Assembly: GCA_025677835.1 (NCBI GenBank)
Contig: JAIXMR010000075.1
Coordinates: forward strand, 1-64,000
Length of the DNA: 64,000 nt
Direction: 5' to 3'
From: Sporodiniella umbellata
Taxonomy: Eukaryota; Mucoromycota; Mucoromycetes; Mucorales; Rhizopodaceae
In this document: positions 21,234 to 33,974 of the stretch, one piece after another
How the letters are laid out: every line of letters starts with the position of its first letter
How positions within the stretch are numbered: the stretch's first letter is position 1
Made by a program: the position numbers and the translations under genes
Notes under the pieces: model-generated
What the model saw: the letters and a program-made list of their open reading frames with translations, nothing else
Told to the model about the DNA's origin: nothing
Databases searched by the model: none

Positions 21234-23203
21234 TTAACAATGGTATACTACCAAAATTTTGTCCCTATAATATTTCAAAACCAATCCTAGCTGTCGCCGT
21301 GAGATTCCTTCTCGGTAAATAATTTCGTCTATATGATTGTGCCCTTTCATATACGGCTTTAGTCTATCAAACAGGTCAGCTACCTCTTTAGGTGCTCTCT
21401 CGTGGTTGGCTCTCTTCAATTTGTCACTGTTGTTTGGACTGGAGGCTATCACATCCTCTGCATTTTCAAACGACGCCTGCTGCTGCTGGTAAGACATACT
21501 GTCTTGTATCAACACAAGATACATATGCACCTGAACCACAAGATCTTTTCTGATCAACCAAGTGATGGCCTCTAGATACTGGTTTTTGAGCTCTTTAATC
21601 CTGTATACCTGATGGTACTGTTGTGTGTGCTGCAGTTTAGACAACAGAATTGGCAAGCTCAAGTTGGGTATATGCTGTTTGAAATCGGACTCCAGACTTG
21701 TCATGCTAGTGATCATTGTGTTAACACGCCTGGTCTCTTTTTATATATGGGTCTTTCTTACTCATCGAGCTTTGCTGATGGAGACACGACATAGATATTT
21801 CTAGTACTGATGGTATTAATGAGTTTTGCTTTGCGCCAATATATCAAGTGTGCTGCAAGTCTATATATCTGAGCCAACGAGCAATCCAATAACAGATGTA
21901 GTTCTTGTAGACTTGTTCAAGGTTAATATGTGCCAAAGTGCTTAAAAAGCTTTTTTTTGTTTTTGTTTTGGAAATACCTTTGCGTGGGGGTCAATATCTG
22001 TACCAACTGCACAAGTGTTGGACTGGCGTCTAAAGGCATGTTCTTTAGAACTTCTTCTGGGTCTTCCAGCAGTAAAAGAGTGTGGTATGGACATAGTATG
22101 GGGTAGTTGTCATATTCGTATCCAGCCACAGCATAAATATCCATTAGAGAAGAAGCACTTGGCGATCTAAAATTGTCCTCCGGCGAGTTTTTTTCGTAAG
22201 ACCTATGCGCTCCCAGTATAGGTATCTGCAGTGACAGGTCGATAAAATCGTTGATAATGACGTGAGCAGTTCTATTGGTAGACACTGCAGTGTATATCTG
22301 GCGAATGTCTCGAGCCAAAGAGGACTCTTGGAGGATCTCCTTCATTACTTGATTGTAAGGCGTGCCTATATATAGAGGATGAGTGCACTGCTCTATTTCT
22401 TTTCTTTTAATTCTAAAACCTTTATTATAAGCTTCTTCTTTCAAAGCCAATACCTTTTCGATCTCTTCTTGTACATAACCACACCTCAGCTGCTCATATC
22501 TTAGCGCTGATGAATATTTCAAGATAACGTGCCGATACAATGTCTCAATTTGCGAGTTGAGTTCCAAATCAGGAGGAGACATCACAAATACAACATGAAA
22601 CAAAGTCATATGAATTGATCCTGGTGAGGCGTCTGTCAGATGTTCCGCCTCGTGGCCTTCTGTCAGACTAAAGCTGCTACTTCTGTCACTTTCTTCGCTA
22701 TCACTGATACAGTTTTCGTTGCGCGGATGACTGCTGGCGCTACTTGCGCTTCGTGTATCGCTCAGATCGTTGTGACTCATTGGATGATGATTGGGTGTAG
22801 GGGGAGTGTGCGAAGTATCATTCATTAACTCATCGGCATCTCTTTCGTCTGAATCAGCTTGAAGAGAACTTAAGCTCACAGGATGGCCTACAAAAGTTAA
22901 ATCATCTATACATAGTTGAAATTTGCGATCGCATAAAGGCAGTTTGGGTGCTAAAGCGTCAGCTAAAAACGAAACATCAATATTGAATATAGTGTCACGT
23001 CCTGCAAATGGATCTTCTGTGTTTTTTGGTTCAGAAGGTTGTCGGCTAGTATTCAGTCGATTAGCCATGGAAGATCCATAAAAATTGTCGTCCGCTCCAT
23101 TACGATGAGAGGATGGCCTCTGAGGGTTTTTAGGATAGCTGAATAAGTAATGATGTCCCCGAGTGGAATTGACTACTAAGAATATAGCCAGCAAAGAACT
23201 CAT
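21234..23203 (-). CDS. NPR3: Nitrogen permease regulator 3 (NPRL3-type), 3 exons
   Basis: Subunit of the GATOR1/SEACIT GTPase-activating complex that inhibits TORC1 on the vacuole when amino acids are short. Exons 23203-21978, 21911-21762 and 21705-21234 join in phase to 615 aa. The start ATG 23203 gives SSLLAIFLVVNSTRGHHYLF, the family's N-terminal motif. Others are LPLCDRKFQLCIDDLTFVGH, a ~90-residue Ser/His/Asp-rich insertion (roughly residues 115-185), the HVVFVMSPP strand, LLLDCSLAQIYRLAAHLIYW, KLINTISTRNIYVVSP, NLSLPILLSKL, AITWLIRKDLVVQVHMYL and the C-terminal winged-helix-like RLKPYMKGHNHIDEIIYRE. All family blocks are present and in order. Confidence 0.9.
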
Positions 23204-24481
23204 GAAGACTGGCAAAGGTTTTTGTCGACCCGCTTATGTTTTTGTAAAAAAAAAGAATTGAAAGTCAGCGTATCGGCAAAATTGATGATATGCAGACTAC
23301 AGAAGAGCAACACTTGTTTAACTAAAATATATCAAAACTATACAAAAATGTTCAATTAAGCTCATATTTAGAGACTGAGCTGTTATTATACACAACTTCA
23401 AGTGCCCGTTTGTTTCTAGGGAGAAAATAAAAAAAAAGTACTTATTGTCAAATCAACGCCATATTGATCCAAATATGAAGCTCATCCAAATATTTTCGTG
23501 TGGCTTTAGTTTTCTGTGTGTATCTGCTCTTTTTGAGTGTGGTAATTTTTTTGGTTATTCAGGTAGTGTGCTTCTTTTTTTTTAGGTTTCAGCTTGGTGT
23601 ACCTTTATGCATGGTCATTAAAATTTAGCCAAGTTGCCCAGAACTTTTTAATATGATAAGGTTTTTTATGTAAATTTGAGTTACTGCTCTTTCTTTATCT
23701 AGTATCAGCCGTATCAATGACTTACTGGAATAGTCCCAACTTTTAAAACAAAGCTTTCGATCTTGATCAGCCATACCTTTAATGGCCTTATAAAATCAAA
23801 TAAAGCTCTTTGTGTCTAAAATGGATTTGCCCTTTTTTATTCATGAAGCCGTATATTTCTCGTAGAAGCGATTTTGATTTCCGAACCAATAATAACTGCT
23901 TGAAAACGCGGATCTAGGGAAAGTCTTCAGTTTGTCTCGAACGGTTGCAATCAATTGGGTATCTATTAGTACTCAAAAAAACCTTTTATGGTAATTATAT
24001 TTGGATTAAAGGCCTGAGCTCAATCTGTGATCAACATTTAGCGAGCTGTGTTCGAACATTAGTATTAAAATCAATATGAAGTTTGTTCTGATTGGACCAT
24101 TTTTCGGCTTTTTGTTAGCCTAATGTTGTTCTGACTGAAACGCTCAAGATAATTCTCGAGGTAAAGTTGTTGTATAACAAACGTGGAAGCTAATAATTAA
24201 TAAGCCTACATATTTAATATAGGGGATTCTTTGTCACTTTGTTTTCGGTCTTGTTGCTACAACTAAGTATTCAGTAGGCGTTTTTGTTATAGAGTGTCTC
24301 CAGATTTTTAAAACGTCATTGCAGAATAGTGCTAGGATAAATTGGTTTTGCAGTTAGCCAAAAAGACAAAGCCCAGCTGATTTTATAAATGAGGGCTATG
24401 TTGCAAACACTTTAATAAAGGAATTAGTGTATCATGTTGGTTGTATGGTCATTCGTTTCTACTTTTACTGCTGGTGCGCTT

Positions 24482-24499
24482 TTTTAAACGCGTTTAAAA
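24482..24499. promoter_or_regulatory. 18-bp perfect palindrome with ACGCGT core
   Basis: TTTTAAACGCGTTTAAAA. The ACGCGT centre equals the yeast MCB (Mbp1/Swi6) core. It lies about 430 bp before the first P450 start. Regulatory use is only a possibility. Confidence 0.45.
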
Positions 24500-24844
24500 G
24501 CAGAAAACCGGATAGTAAGGGTAAAAAGCGCCAATAAGATGCGAACTTTTCTAAGGCTCCGGATAGAGAGTTCCGCCGCATGGTGTTGATTAGCGTTCTG
24601 TTTTAATTATGATTGGATGAGGAAAAACAAAACAAAAACAAAAGATTGACCAACGCTTGTATAGAGCGTTAAAGAAACACACAAATCAACGAAAGAATAG
24701 CGTTGTTGAACATTCAGTAATAATGGCATGACAAAAAAAAAGTCAGTACTTAGACTTTAAATCATATATGCATACATATATGTCAGCATTGTCTATTTGC
24801 TTTTAAATTGTTTTGATCTATTCATAATCCGCACACTCGGAAAG

Positions 24845-24853
24845 TATAAATAC
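24845..24853 (+). promoter_or_regulatory. TATA box of first P450
   Basis: TATAAATAC in the context AGTATAAATACTAG, 85 bp before the ATG. The same nine bases precede the other two P450 genes. Confidence 0.65.
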
Positions 24854-24929
24854 TAGCCAACTTTTTCATTCAATCTGTTTTTCTCTGCAGTTTATAAACA
24901 CTTTCTAACTTGATACGATTTCTGATACA

Positions 24930-26963
24930 ATGGAAGGCTCTAATTTTATTGTTCAATCTTCTTACGCTGCTCTCAAGAGACTATTACCCTTTTTTCAAAA
25001 AAACTCAAAAGCGTCTTGTATTACTGCAGCCCTTGCTTTGCTTGCCCTTCAGCAGCTCTATTCGATAATCAAAATACCTAAACATCTTGAAAGCTTTCCT
25101 CGTACTCCAAGTTTAGCCTTAGCAAAATCGTATTATAACCTTCAGTCGCCTCCCGTTCAGTTCAAGCGTTTCTCTTTACCTGCTATGGAAAAGGGGGATG
25201 GGAATTTTGTGGTATAATGCATCACTTCTGGATATTTGGTTTTGCTGACTTATTTTTTTAGAGTCGTCTTCCTTTTGGTTGGATGGTAGTCATTACAAAC
25301 CCTGCTGTAGCGAAACACGTTTTGATGAAGTCACGTAAATACAAACATTCGTACATTACCAGTCAACTTCAAATTTCTGTATTTATTCGTTTTTTTTTTT
25401 CTTTCTTATATATAGAGAGCAATCCAAAACATGTAGCGCTTATCAAAGATATTGGCCCTCTTTCTCCTATAGGTTTATTCCTTGGGGAAGATAGTGTTGT
25501 TATTGCTAATGGAAAAACATGGAAAGATCAAAGAAAAATATTAAATCCCGTATTTCATCGCTCTATGCCCATCAAGACCATGATAAATGTTCTGTCTACT
25601 TTAACTTCTGTTATCGACCAAAAAAACGGCCGGGTATCCATACACGACTCAATGAAAGACTTTACTTTAGATGTTCTTGGTTTGACTATCTTAGGTATTG
25701 TTTTTTCAACAAGAAAAAAAAAAGGCCAAGCATTAACATCATAACTACAAGGTATCGATTTCAAAGCCTTAAAAGGTGACCCCGATAACTGGAAAAGTGT
25801 TTATGAGCCAGGGATGTCTATGATGTCCGACCCTCTTTTTAATATGTTTGGCAAAATGAATTTTCTTTTACCGATGTTTTCTGCTAAAAGAAAACATAAC
25901 TTGAATTGTTTGTATGCTCTTCAAGACCGACTGAAGGAAGCTTCAGACCAAAAAAGAGTCGATTTGAAAAACGGAACATACAAAAACACTCCTGAAAATG
26001 AAAAAGATCTTGTCACACTTATGCTAGAGGCAGATATGAAAGGAGAAGGGATCATTTCAGATGAATCAATTCAGGTACAGTTCCGCAAGACGCAACTTTT
26101 TTTAAAAAAATTGTTTATATAGCACAACATAGCTGCCTTCTTTTTAGCAGGTATGTCTTTTTCTTTTTATATATTCAAACTACTTTCACATCTTGGCGAC
26201 TAAGAAGAATAGGCCATGAAACGACAACACAGGCCCTTTCTTTTTGCTTTTACAACCTGGCAAAAAACAAGGTACATTTCTATAAAAAGCAGCAGTTTGC
26301 CTGTTGACACCATTATTTATAGCGCGTTCAAGACAAACTAAGGAAAGAAGTAATTGAAAAATTTGGTGATGGCCCTATGAACATAAAGCCAACAGTCGAA
26401 GAACTCAAAAGCTTAGAATATATGGACCTGATTATTAAAGAGGTGAGTCTTTTTAAGGATAAAATAAAGCAGGTCTGACCTCTAAAGCCAAAATAGAATC
26501 TTCGTCTTTTTGGTCCTGCCATAACAGTCCTCCCAAGGATCGCTGAAGAAGATATAGTTGTCCAGAATACATTTATACCTAAGAAAACCAAGTTTTATGT
26601 TGATATTTTTGCTATCCAACACGACCCGAGAAACTGGGCTAACCCTGACGAGTTTATTCCCGAGAGATTTGAAAAGGGGGGAGAATATGAATCAAACGAA
26701 GGCTTGACCTGGCTACCATTTGGTAGCGGAGCCAGGCAATGCATCGGAATGAACTTTAGTTTATTAGAGCAACGTCTGGTTTTAGCTACACTAGGTAATT
26801 GGATGAAATTCTAAATCTTGCAAAGCTTATTGTTTTTAAATTAGTAAGAAAATACAATATAACTATTCCCAGAGATTCTAAGCACTACCGCCATGTTGTG
26901 ATGGACGGATCAAGTTTAAAGGCGCCGTCATCTGTGGAGCTAGTATTTACCAAGAGACACTAG
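24930..26963 (+). CDS. Cytochrome P450 monooxygenase, copy 1, 9 exons
   Basis: ER-bound haem monooxygenase. Exons 24930-25211, 25262-25334, 25416-25694, 25752-26074, 26123-26150, 26213-26271, 26323-26442, 26497-26794 and 26845-26963 join in phase to 526 aa. Visible: an N-terminal membrane anchor (CITAALALLALQQLY), C-helix WKDQRK, I-helix AGHETT (split by an intron after AG), K-helix E-x-x-R (ENLR, E and N on either side of an intron), the PERF motif, and the haem loop PFGSGARQCIG with the Cys ligand. The substrate is unknown. Mucoromycota carry many CYP509-type enzymes, some acting on steroids, but no family number is assigned here. It heads a tandem trio, all on the plus strand. Confidence 0.92.
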
Positions 26964-28799
26964 GCTGTTTTTTTCTTGTTAATAAATATTGTTTTTGTTG
27001 TCTTCAAAATGCAAGTATTAAAAAAAATAAACAAGTTTGTTGTCGCTCAGTTCCTCTAACTTGTTTACACTGTATCAGACACATTTTGCATGCAAGACGA
27101 AAGTTTGAAAACATGTTTGTTATAACTGGAAAAAAAGCCCTTAGCTAATCCACCCCTACATAACGGAAGTGCTAACCCAGTCATCAGGATCAGCTGCAGA
27201 ATACAAGCTTTGACTACTATATCACATTATCAACTTTCGATTGCACATCAAATAATGCGGTCTCCTTTGAGCTGTCGGCCAGGTGCCGAAAAATGCTATT
27301 TTACTTAGCGATCCTGTGATAACATTGATCGTTCATAAGATGACTCAAAAACGTTCCTACGGCCTTTTCTGTAAATTTTTGCAAAAAATCTTTGGCAGTC
27401 TTTGAGTAATTAACTTGATATAAGGAAAGAGAAAGCTACAAATAAATGGGGGTTTTTTACACAAAAAACTCTCCTTTTTGTATGGTAGTCCATTGTTATT
27501 TTTATTTTTTTTCAAAAAAATACAAACACAACGAAAACAACATACGGTTTCTAACGATTTGATCTGCACATTTAAATCTGCGCACTTCGCTTTTTAAATA
27601 TTTGGTAGGCTGGCCTATAGATCCTTTCTTCTTTTGGAAAGATAAATCTGCTTAGTACTTGCTACTATAAATCGCGCTTGACAAAAAAGTTTTCATTGAC
27701 TAATAGATAGTAATAGAGCTTTTTGAGGCTCATGAAAAAAAGCTACTGGCAATAAAAAAAAGCCAAGGTTTATAGAGAAATAAACATCTCAAGAGTTAGA
27801 AATACGTACATTTCCCAAGAGTTTTTTAAGCCTTGAGGGTAACTTCACTGTATCACTAGCTGTTTATATTTTCTGTAAATTACTGGTATAGCAGCTTGTA
27901 GGTAGCTTTACCATTAGTAGCTTTTTTTTTACAACTATATTATGCTATAATGTTAATGACAAACATTTTCAGAAAATACTTATTCAAGTTCGCTCCCTTC
28001 TTATTCATTCTCGTTTCAACTCATATACAGCCCAAAATTAGCATTTAACCACTCGAACCGTCACAAATATCCAGTAGACTGTATAGGATCTAGACTGGTA
28101 TATTAAGCTGACGAACATCAAAACTGTGATCAAGATTTAATTACAACGATTTCCAAAGTCAAGTAGAAAGAAAAAAAAAGTTCTTTTGATACAAAAAGAG
28201 CCTTGTCTAATGAAGTTAATTTGTAACATTGTGTATTGTTTGTAGAAGAGGTTCTTTCTGCTTTGAAAAAAATTGGATTAAAGAATGTGAGTATAGTGAT
28301 GAACAGTGCCTTCATTTGTAAAAGTTCACTAATAAAATTGAGGAAATAGCAGAGACAGCTATACAAAAAAGAGAGGAGGTTAGGCTCGACACTCCCAAAA
28401 ATGATTTCTAAAATGTCGCAGTATGGAAAGGTTTTAATAAGAAAACAAATGCCGCTGTTTTTTTTTTTTTTTTGTTGATCTCAAGAAACTATTGCTCAAT
28501 ATTTGTTAAGAAGATTTTCCCCTGCCTAAAAAATATGTTTTCACTCTATTTGAAACGAAAGTCATATTTTTTTTTCTGGTTTAAGGGCCTTGTATGTGCC
28601 ATGTGATACCAACCTTTTCAATGTTCGATTTCGGAAAGTTCGTTGCTTTACTTAGTGACTGTAGATTTTGACTCATTGCATTTTCGTGTCCGCCTTGTTA
28701 TGGAGTAAATACCATAAAAAAAAATGTCACATAAAAGATATAAATACAATCATGAGGCAAACAGATACAATCCATTTTCATAAAAAAAAAAAAAAAAGC
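26964..28799. other. Intergenic between P450 copies 1 and 2
   Basis: No gene recognised. T and A runs occur at 28458-28474 and 28782-28797. A short stretch read on the minus strand near 27180-27290 looks protein-like over ~40 codons but has stops and no recognised match, so it is at most a relic. Confidence 0.4.
28739..28747 (+). promoter_or_regulatory. TATA box of second P450
   Basis: TATAAATAC, 61 bp before the ATG at 28800. Confidence 0.6.
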
Positions 28800-30800
28800 A
28801 TGGACAAACAATTCATTTCTATTATTAAAAAAAAATCCAAACTATTCCATATTACTACAGCAATTGCTTTATATTTTACCTATCAAACCTACAAGTTCTT
28901 CTGTGTCCCAAGAGTTTTTCGCAAGTATACCAAAGTATCCACACTCTCTTTGATAATATCCTTTTTGGTTGGCCATAGTCCCATACAGAGATTCCAACAG
29001 CTTGTTTTGCCAAGGATTAAAGACGGGCAAACTTGCTATGTCGTAAGTCTACAACGTCATACAGACTGATTGGATTAACTCACGTATTTTTTAAGAGTAA
29101 AGTACCATTCGATTGGAGACTGAACATTGTTGACCCTGTAGTAGCTAAGCAAATGCTACTGAAATCAGGTACATTTTATATTGATTAAATCATGTATTAA
29201 CAAGCGGTAACTTAGAGAATTTTCCAAAAGATCAATCCTTTCTTGAGGACTTAGGTGAAAGCTCAATTTTCAATCTATTTTTTGGTATAGATAATATTGC
29301 CGTATCAAATGGGGCTATGTGGAAAAGTCAGAGAAAGGTAATGTGAAACCCTACGAGTTGTTTTCTAAAAGAAAAAAAAGGCCATGAACCCAGCATTTCA
29401 TCGTAAACCCCCATTAAAAGTAATGGAAAACACAACACGACTGTTTTTTTCAGTCATTGAAGAAAACGAAGGCAGAATCAAAGTTGCCCAAGAAATGCGC
29501 AAACTTGCTCTTGATATTCTTGGTCACGCTATATTTGGTAACTCATTCTTATTGTACTAGCTGAAGCTTATATATATGTATTTTTTTCCGGTAACTAGAT
29601 ATCGATTTTCGGTGTGTACAAGGGGACATCGATGACTGGTCAAAGACTTATAATATGGTGGTTGAAACTGTGCTCGACCCTGTTTTCAATATCTTCCCTT
29701 CCTTGGATTTTTTAATAGGAAGCTTTTACCCCAAGAGAATAAGGGGAGTCAAGGCCGTAGATAAGCTGTTCAGCAAGTTTAATGAAATAATAAAAAACAA
29801 GAGAGCTGCTATAGAAAATGGCAGTTTTAAAGGAATCCCAGATAGCGAAAAGGACATACTTACACTCATGCTTGAATCTGGGCAAAGAGGAGATTCAATG
29901 AAAACAGAAGATGAGCTGATGGTAAGATACATTATGCAGTGACCTATTACTTACGTATTTGATAGCACAACGTAATCATACTGTTTGCAGCTGGTAAACT
30001 AGGATAAGAAAAAAATAGAACAAAAAAGTGTCAACTAACGCTTTTATGACTATAGGGCATGATACCACTTCAAATACTTTGGCTTTCTGTTTATATCATT
30101 TAGCCAAAAACAAGGTAACACGAGCTTTTGTTTTTCGATATTCTATTAAAGCCTTATTTTTAAAAAGGATATCCAACAAAAGCTGAGGGAGGAGGTTAGT
30201 GACCTTTTGGGCAATGGAAACGATACCGAAACCATCACACTTGAAATGCTAAACAAAATGAAGTATTTGAATGCCGTGATCAAAGAGGTAAAACTGGACA
30301 GCTAAGGTCATATTCCGACTTTTTTTTTTTTTTTTTTTAGAACCTTCGTATGAATGTACCTGCTGATTTCCTTTTCCCTCGGCGTGTACTTGAAAACATG
30401 AATCTGTCAGGAACTTTCTTTCAAAAAGACACAGTAGTTAGTGTAGACTTGAATGCTATTCATCATAATCCCAAGTATTGGAAAAACCCAGAAAAGTTTA
30501 TTCCTGAAAGATTCATGGAAAAAGGGGAGCAAGAATCACATGAAGGACTCACTTGGCTCCCGTTTAGCAATGGTTTCCGACAGTGTATTGGAATGAATTT
30601 TAGTTTGGCTGAGCAGCGAATCGTATTAGCAATGATAGGTAAAACGTTTTTTATCTAATCCTTACTGATCTTTATGAACAGTACACAAATATGAACTCGA
30701 TGTTCCCCAAGACTCCAAACACTATAACGGAGTTATTATTGATACTGTTACTACAACAGCTCCAAACTCCTTGGAGCTGTTATTCACAAAGAGATATTAA
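28800..30800 (+). CDS. Cytochrome P450 monooxygenase, copy 2, multi-exon
   Basis: Paralogue of copy 1 with the same exon pattern. ATG 28800 follows an A-run. Coding blocks in order: anchor (LFHITTAIALYFTYQTYKFF) up to 29042; KVPFDWRLNIVDPVVAKQML; WKSQRK then an intron; NPAFHRKPPLK; DILGHAIFG; the 29655-29920 block; a short exon ending AAG; HDTTSNTLAFCLYHLAKNK; the K-helix exon; ENLR split by an intron; PERF; haem loop PFSNGFRQCIG; stop TAA 30798-30800. The I-helix has AGHDTT instead of AGHETT. The intron before the second ENLR half holds an 18-T tract next to the acceptor. There is one more intron than in copy 1 (after WKSQRK). No broken motif seen. Confidence 0.9.
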
Positions 30801-30872
30801 ATAAACTTTTGGTTGTTGCTCTCTTTTATTGTTGCTTCAAAGTTTCATTTTCAGTTGAAGCCCAAGCTATCC

Positions 30873-31166
30873 TTAGAGGTATAATTGCATGTTAGCTATT
30901 GCATCCAGGTTCTCTTCTGTTACTGGAATCAGCCCTGTATTTTTAATATCTAGTTTGCTTTGGTATCGTGCAGCGGCAAAGTACTTAAAGTAGCTTGGTG
31001 AAACCAAAATTTCTGGGGTTCCATAGGGTGCCGAAATTGAGGATCGTCTGACTGTAGTACAACGGCGAGACGATAGACCTGTCTGACCCAAAAAGTTGGA
31101 TGTCACTAGAGACTCTTTGTTATCTCCATCTCCTGTTATTAGCACATAAACGCAAAAACATAGCAT
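30873..31166 (-). CDS. Possible small gene or last exon, unknown
   Basis: A 97-codon minus-strand frame in the gap between P450 copies 2 and 3. The first codons contain a CTAATAACAG branch/acceptor-like signal, so the true coding part may start about 14 codons in, as the last exon of a longer gene. No upstream exon could be joined. The residue content looks protein-like (SAPYGTPEILVSPSYFKYFA) but no family is recognised. It would run opposite to the P450 array. Confidence 0.3.
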   Translation of the reverse strand: MLCFCVYVLITGDGDNKESLVTSNFLGQTGLSSRRCTTVRRSSISAPYGTPEILVSPSYFKYFAAARYQSKLDIKNTGLIPVTEENLDAIANMQLYL

Positions 31167-31311
31167 GAACAGAGGACTTCTTGAAAGAGCTATTCTTGAA
31201 GCTCAATCGAAATATTCAGGTTCTTTTTTTCATTGTTTAATTTTCTTACATTATATGCAAACGAGTCAATTGCACATTAGAAGAGAATTGTTGTTTTCTG
31301 CATCCGCAGCA

Positions 31312-31342
<31 letters not shown>

Positions 31343-31414
31343 GGCCTACAGGTATGGTCCGCAGTAAATTTTCTTTGCTTGAAAAAAACATGCATAAACC
31401 GCAGTATAGCTAGG

Positions 31415-31423
31415 TATAAATAC
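31415..31423 (+). promoter_or_regulatory. TATA box of third P450
   Basis: TATAAATAC, followed by TCTTT, 67 bp before ATG 31482. Confidence 0.65.
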
Positions 31424-31481
31424 TCTTTACCTTTATGAAAATTGCTCTTTAAAAAAAAAGACGTTTAGATTTATTGAAACA

Positions 31482-33235
31482 ATGAACCAAGCTATTCGAA
31501 AACTGTTGCCCGGAATCAAAAGAAGCAACAAATTATCTTACGTTGGTCTAGCAATTGTTTTGGTGACTCTCCGTCGAATTTACCTGTATCTCAAAGTGCC
31601 TTTAAAATTAAGACATATCCAGGAAGTTTCTACTTTTGATATGGCCAAATCTTTTTATAATCGCGAACCTCCTTATAGCAGATTCAAGCGTCTCACTTTA
31701 CCGGTAATGAAGAAAAACAACGGTTTTTATGTGGTAAATATGCAAAGGCTATATGTTAGATATGAGTTTATATTTAATTTGTTGTGTATTTTAAAGAGCA
31801 AAATTCCCTTTGATTGGACTATCCATATTGCCAATTCAACAGCTGCTAGAGTAGTCTTGATGAAATCAGGTAATCAAGTCAAGTTTCAATGGTGTTATTA
31901 AATTCGAAAATTTTTATTCTCGATTAATAGAATCAAACCCTAAATCTCATGAATGGCTACACAATCTGGGACCTAACAGCCCTTTCTATAGGCTTTTAGG
32001 GGACGACAATGTCGGTATCAATAATGGTAAAGACTGGAAAAGACAAAGAAAAGTTATGAATCCTGCTTTTCATCGCACAATGCCAATAATCGCTATGGCC
32101 AGCTTGTTGCCCTCTTTGTTTAATATGATTGAATTGCATGACGGAGCTATTCCTATTCAGGTCTTTATGAGAGACTACACCTTAGACGTTCTAGGTGTAA
32201 CAATATTTGGTAGTAACAAGAGGAGACAAAAATAAAAGGCACTAACTGTAAACAGGATTTAACTTCAATAGTATGAGCGGAGGTTCTACTGAGTGGAAAA
32301 AGGTCTACACCATGGTCAGTGAAGCATTGGCTGATCCATTGTTCAACATTATGGGACGTTTTAGCTTTTTGTTAAGACTGATTCCAGAAAAAAGGAAGCA
32401 GCTAGAGGCAGTTTCTAAATTAAGCGGACTGTTGAACCGCGTAGCTGAACAAAGACGCCAGGAAGTACAAAAAGGCTTATATATTGACAAACCAAACGGC
32501 GAAAAGGATCTGGTTACCTTAATGCTAGAGGCTGAGCAATCAAGTGGGGGCTTTCTATCAAGTATTGAACTTCAAGTAAGTTAAACCAAGCTACTCTCAA
32601 AGAGTACTCTGAAAAGTTTACTTATGTGTATGTTCTTCTCCTTTTTATTTTTCTTTTCAGCACAATATCGCTGGTTTGTTCTTGGCTGGCCACGAGACAA
32701 CTGCTCACACTTTGTCTTTCTGCTTCTACCATCTTGCAAAAAATAAGGTAAACCATCTACTTTTGGTTATAGTATATATATATATATATACGCATATACT
32801 GAATGTATATATAGAATGTTCAGGAAAAACTAAGACAAGAGATTATCAGTATCTTGGGCGATGGTTTAGACGACAAAGTACCCACTGTAGAACAGCTTAA
32901 AGAAATGAAATATCTAAATCTTGTATTGAAAGAGAATCTTCGACACAACGGGCCTGCTGATTCTCTCATACCAAGAATTACTACAGAAAATATACATATT
33001 GAAAACACTTTGATCCCCAAAGACACAATTGTTAATATTGATATCTATGCTATTCACCATGACCCAGAGATCTGGGAAAATGTGGAACAATTTATTCCAG
33101 AAAGATTTGAAAAAGGTGGCGAGCATGATAATCATGAAGGTTTAACATGGTTACCGTTTAGTACCGGATCTAGACAATGTATTGGCATGAATTTCAGTTT
33201 GAATGAACAGCGTCTTGTAGTGGCTACAATGGGTA

Positions 33236-33266
<31 letters not shown>

Positions 33267-33417
33267 AATTGGTATAGTACTAACCAGGTGCTTTGTAGTG
33301 AGAAGGTACGAAATTAGTATATCAAAGGACTCCGTTCATTATGATCATGTTGTTATGGACAATGCAATATCTAAAATGCCAGATTCTCTTGAATTAAACT
33401 TCAAAAGACGTTTTTAG
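31482..33417 (+). CDS. Cytochrome P450 monooxygenase, copy 3, fewer introns
   Basis: Third tandem paralogue, ATG 31482 to TAG 33415-33417. The anchor is LSYVGLAIVLVTLRRIYLYL. Later blocks are KIPFDWTIHIANSTAARVVL, WKRQRKVMNPAFHR, LDVLGVTIFG, EKDLVTLMLEAE, an uninterrupted I-helix GLFLAGHETTAHTLSFC, K-helix ENLR uninterrupted, PERF and haem loop PFSTGSRQCIG. Introns that split the I-helix and the K-helix in copies 1 and 2 are absent here, while others stay. Two remaining introns contain TA dinucleotide runs (about 32777-32790 and 33236-33262). It converges with the histidine kinase gene, with ~300 bp between stops. Confidence 0.92.
33236..33262. repeat. (TA)n run inside last intron of P450 copy 3
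   Basis: About 13 TA units between the donor and the last exon. Confidence 0.8.
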
Positions 33418-33713
33418 TCTGCTTGGACATTATCCTTTGTACTATTTTAATAAAAACATTTGTAAAATCAAAATACAGGTATTTATGTTTGTGAATAAAG
33501 TGCTCTTTCTTTACAAACAAAAGTCGAGTCAATATAGTAGTGTCGAATTAAACAGTATATGCACATTAAAAAAAGGGTTTCTACTGTCCCCAGAAAAAAA
33601 GTGTTATCGGCCGTCTTTCAGCATAGTTTACACTCAACTGGCTAAGCTTTAGTAGTCAGTTGAAAATGCAAAACGAAAATTAGGGGGAAACAAAGATGTG
33701 TTCTTTATTTTGA

Positions 33714-33940
33714 TTAGTTTTTCAATAAAAAGTTTCTAATTACATCGCTTAAAACAGCAAAATTGACAGGTTTGGAAATGTAGGTTGAGAATCCACACTC
33801 TAAACATTTATCCGCTACGTCGCTCATAACGTTAGCAGAAAGTGCAATAATTGGAATCGGTTTTTCGGCAGCTTGCTGCTTTTCCCATTCTCTTATTTCC
33901 CGTGTTGTTTCATAACCATCTATTGGGTGTTACAATGAAT

Positions 33941-33974
<34 letters not shown>

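Larger units (their letters stand above)
23204..24929. other. Intergenic between NPR3 and the P450 array
   Basis: No gene seen. Upstream regulatory DNA for two divergent genes. Contains an 18-bp perfect palindrome at 24482-24499 and the TATA box of the first P450 at 24845. Confidence 0.5.

Noticed and set aside
27180..27290. Protein-like stretch on the minus strand between P450 copies 1 and 2
   Set aside because: About 40 codons with stops and no workable splice joins; too short to call a gene.
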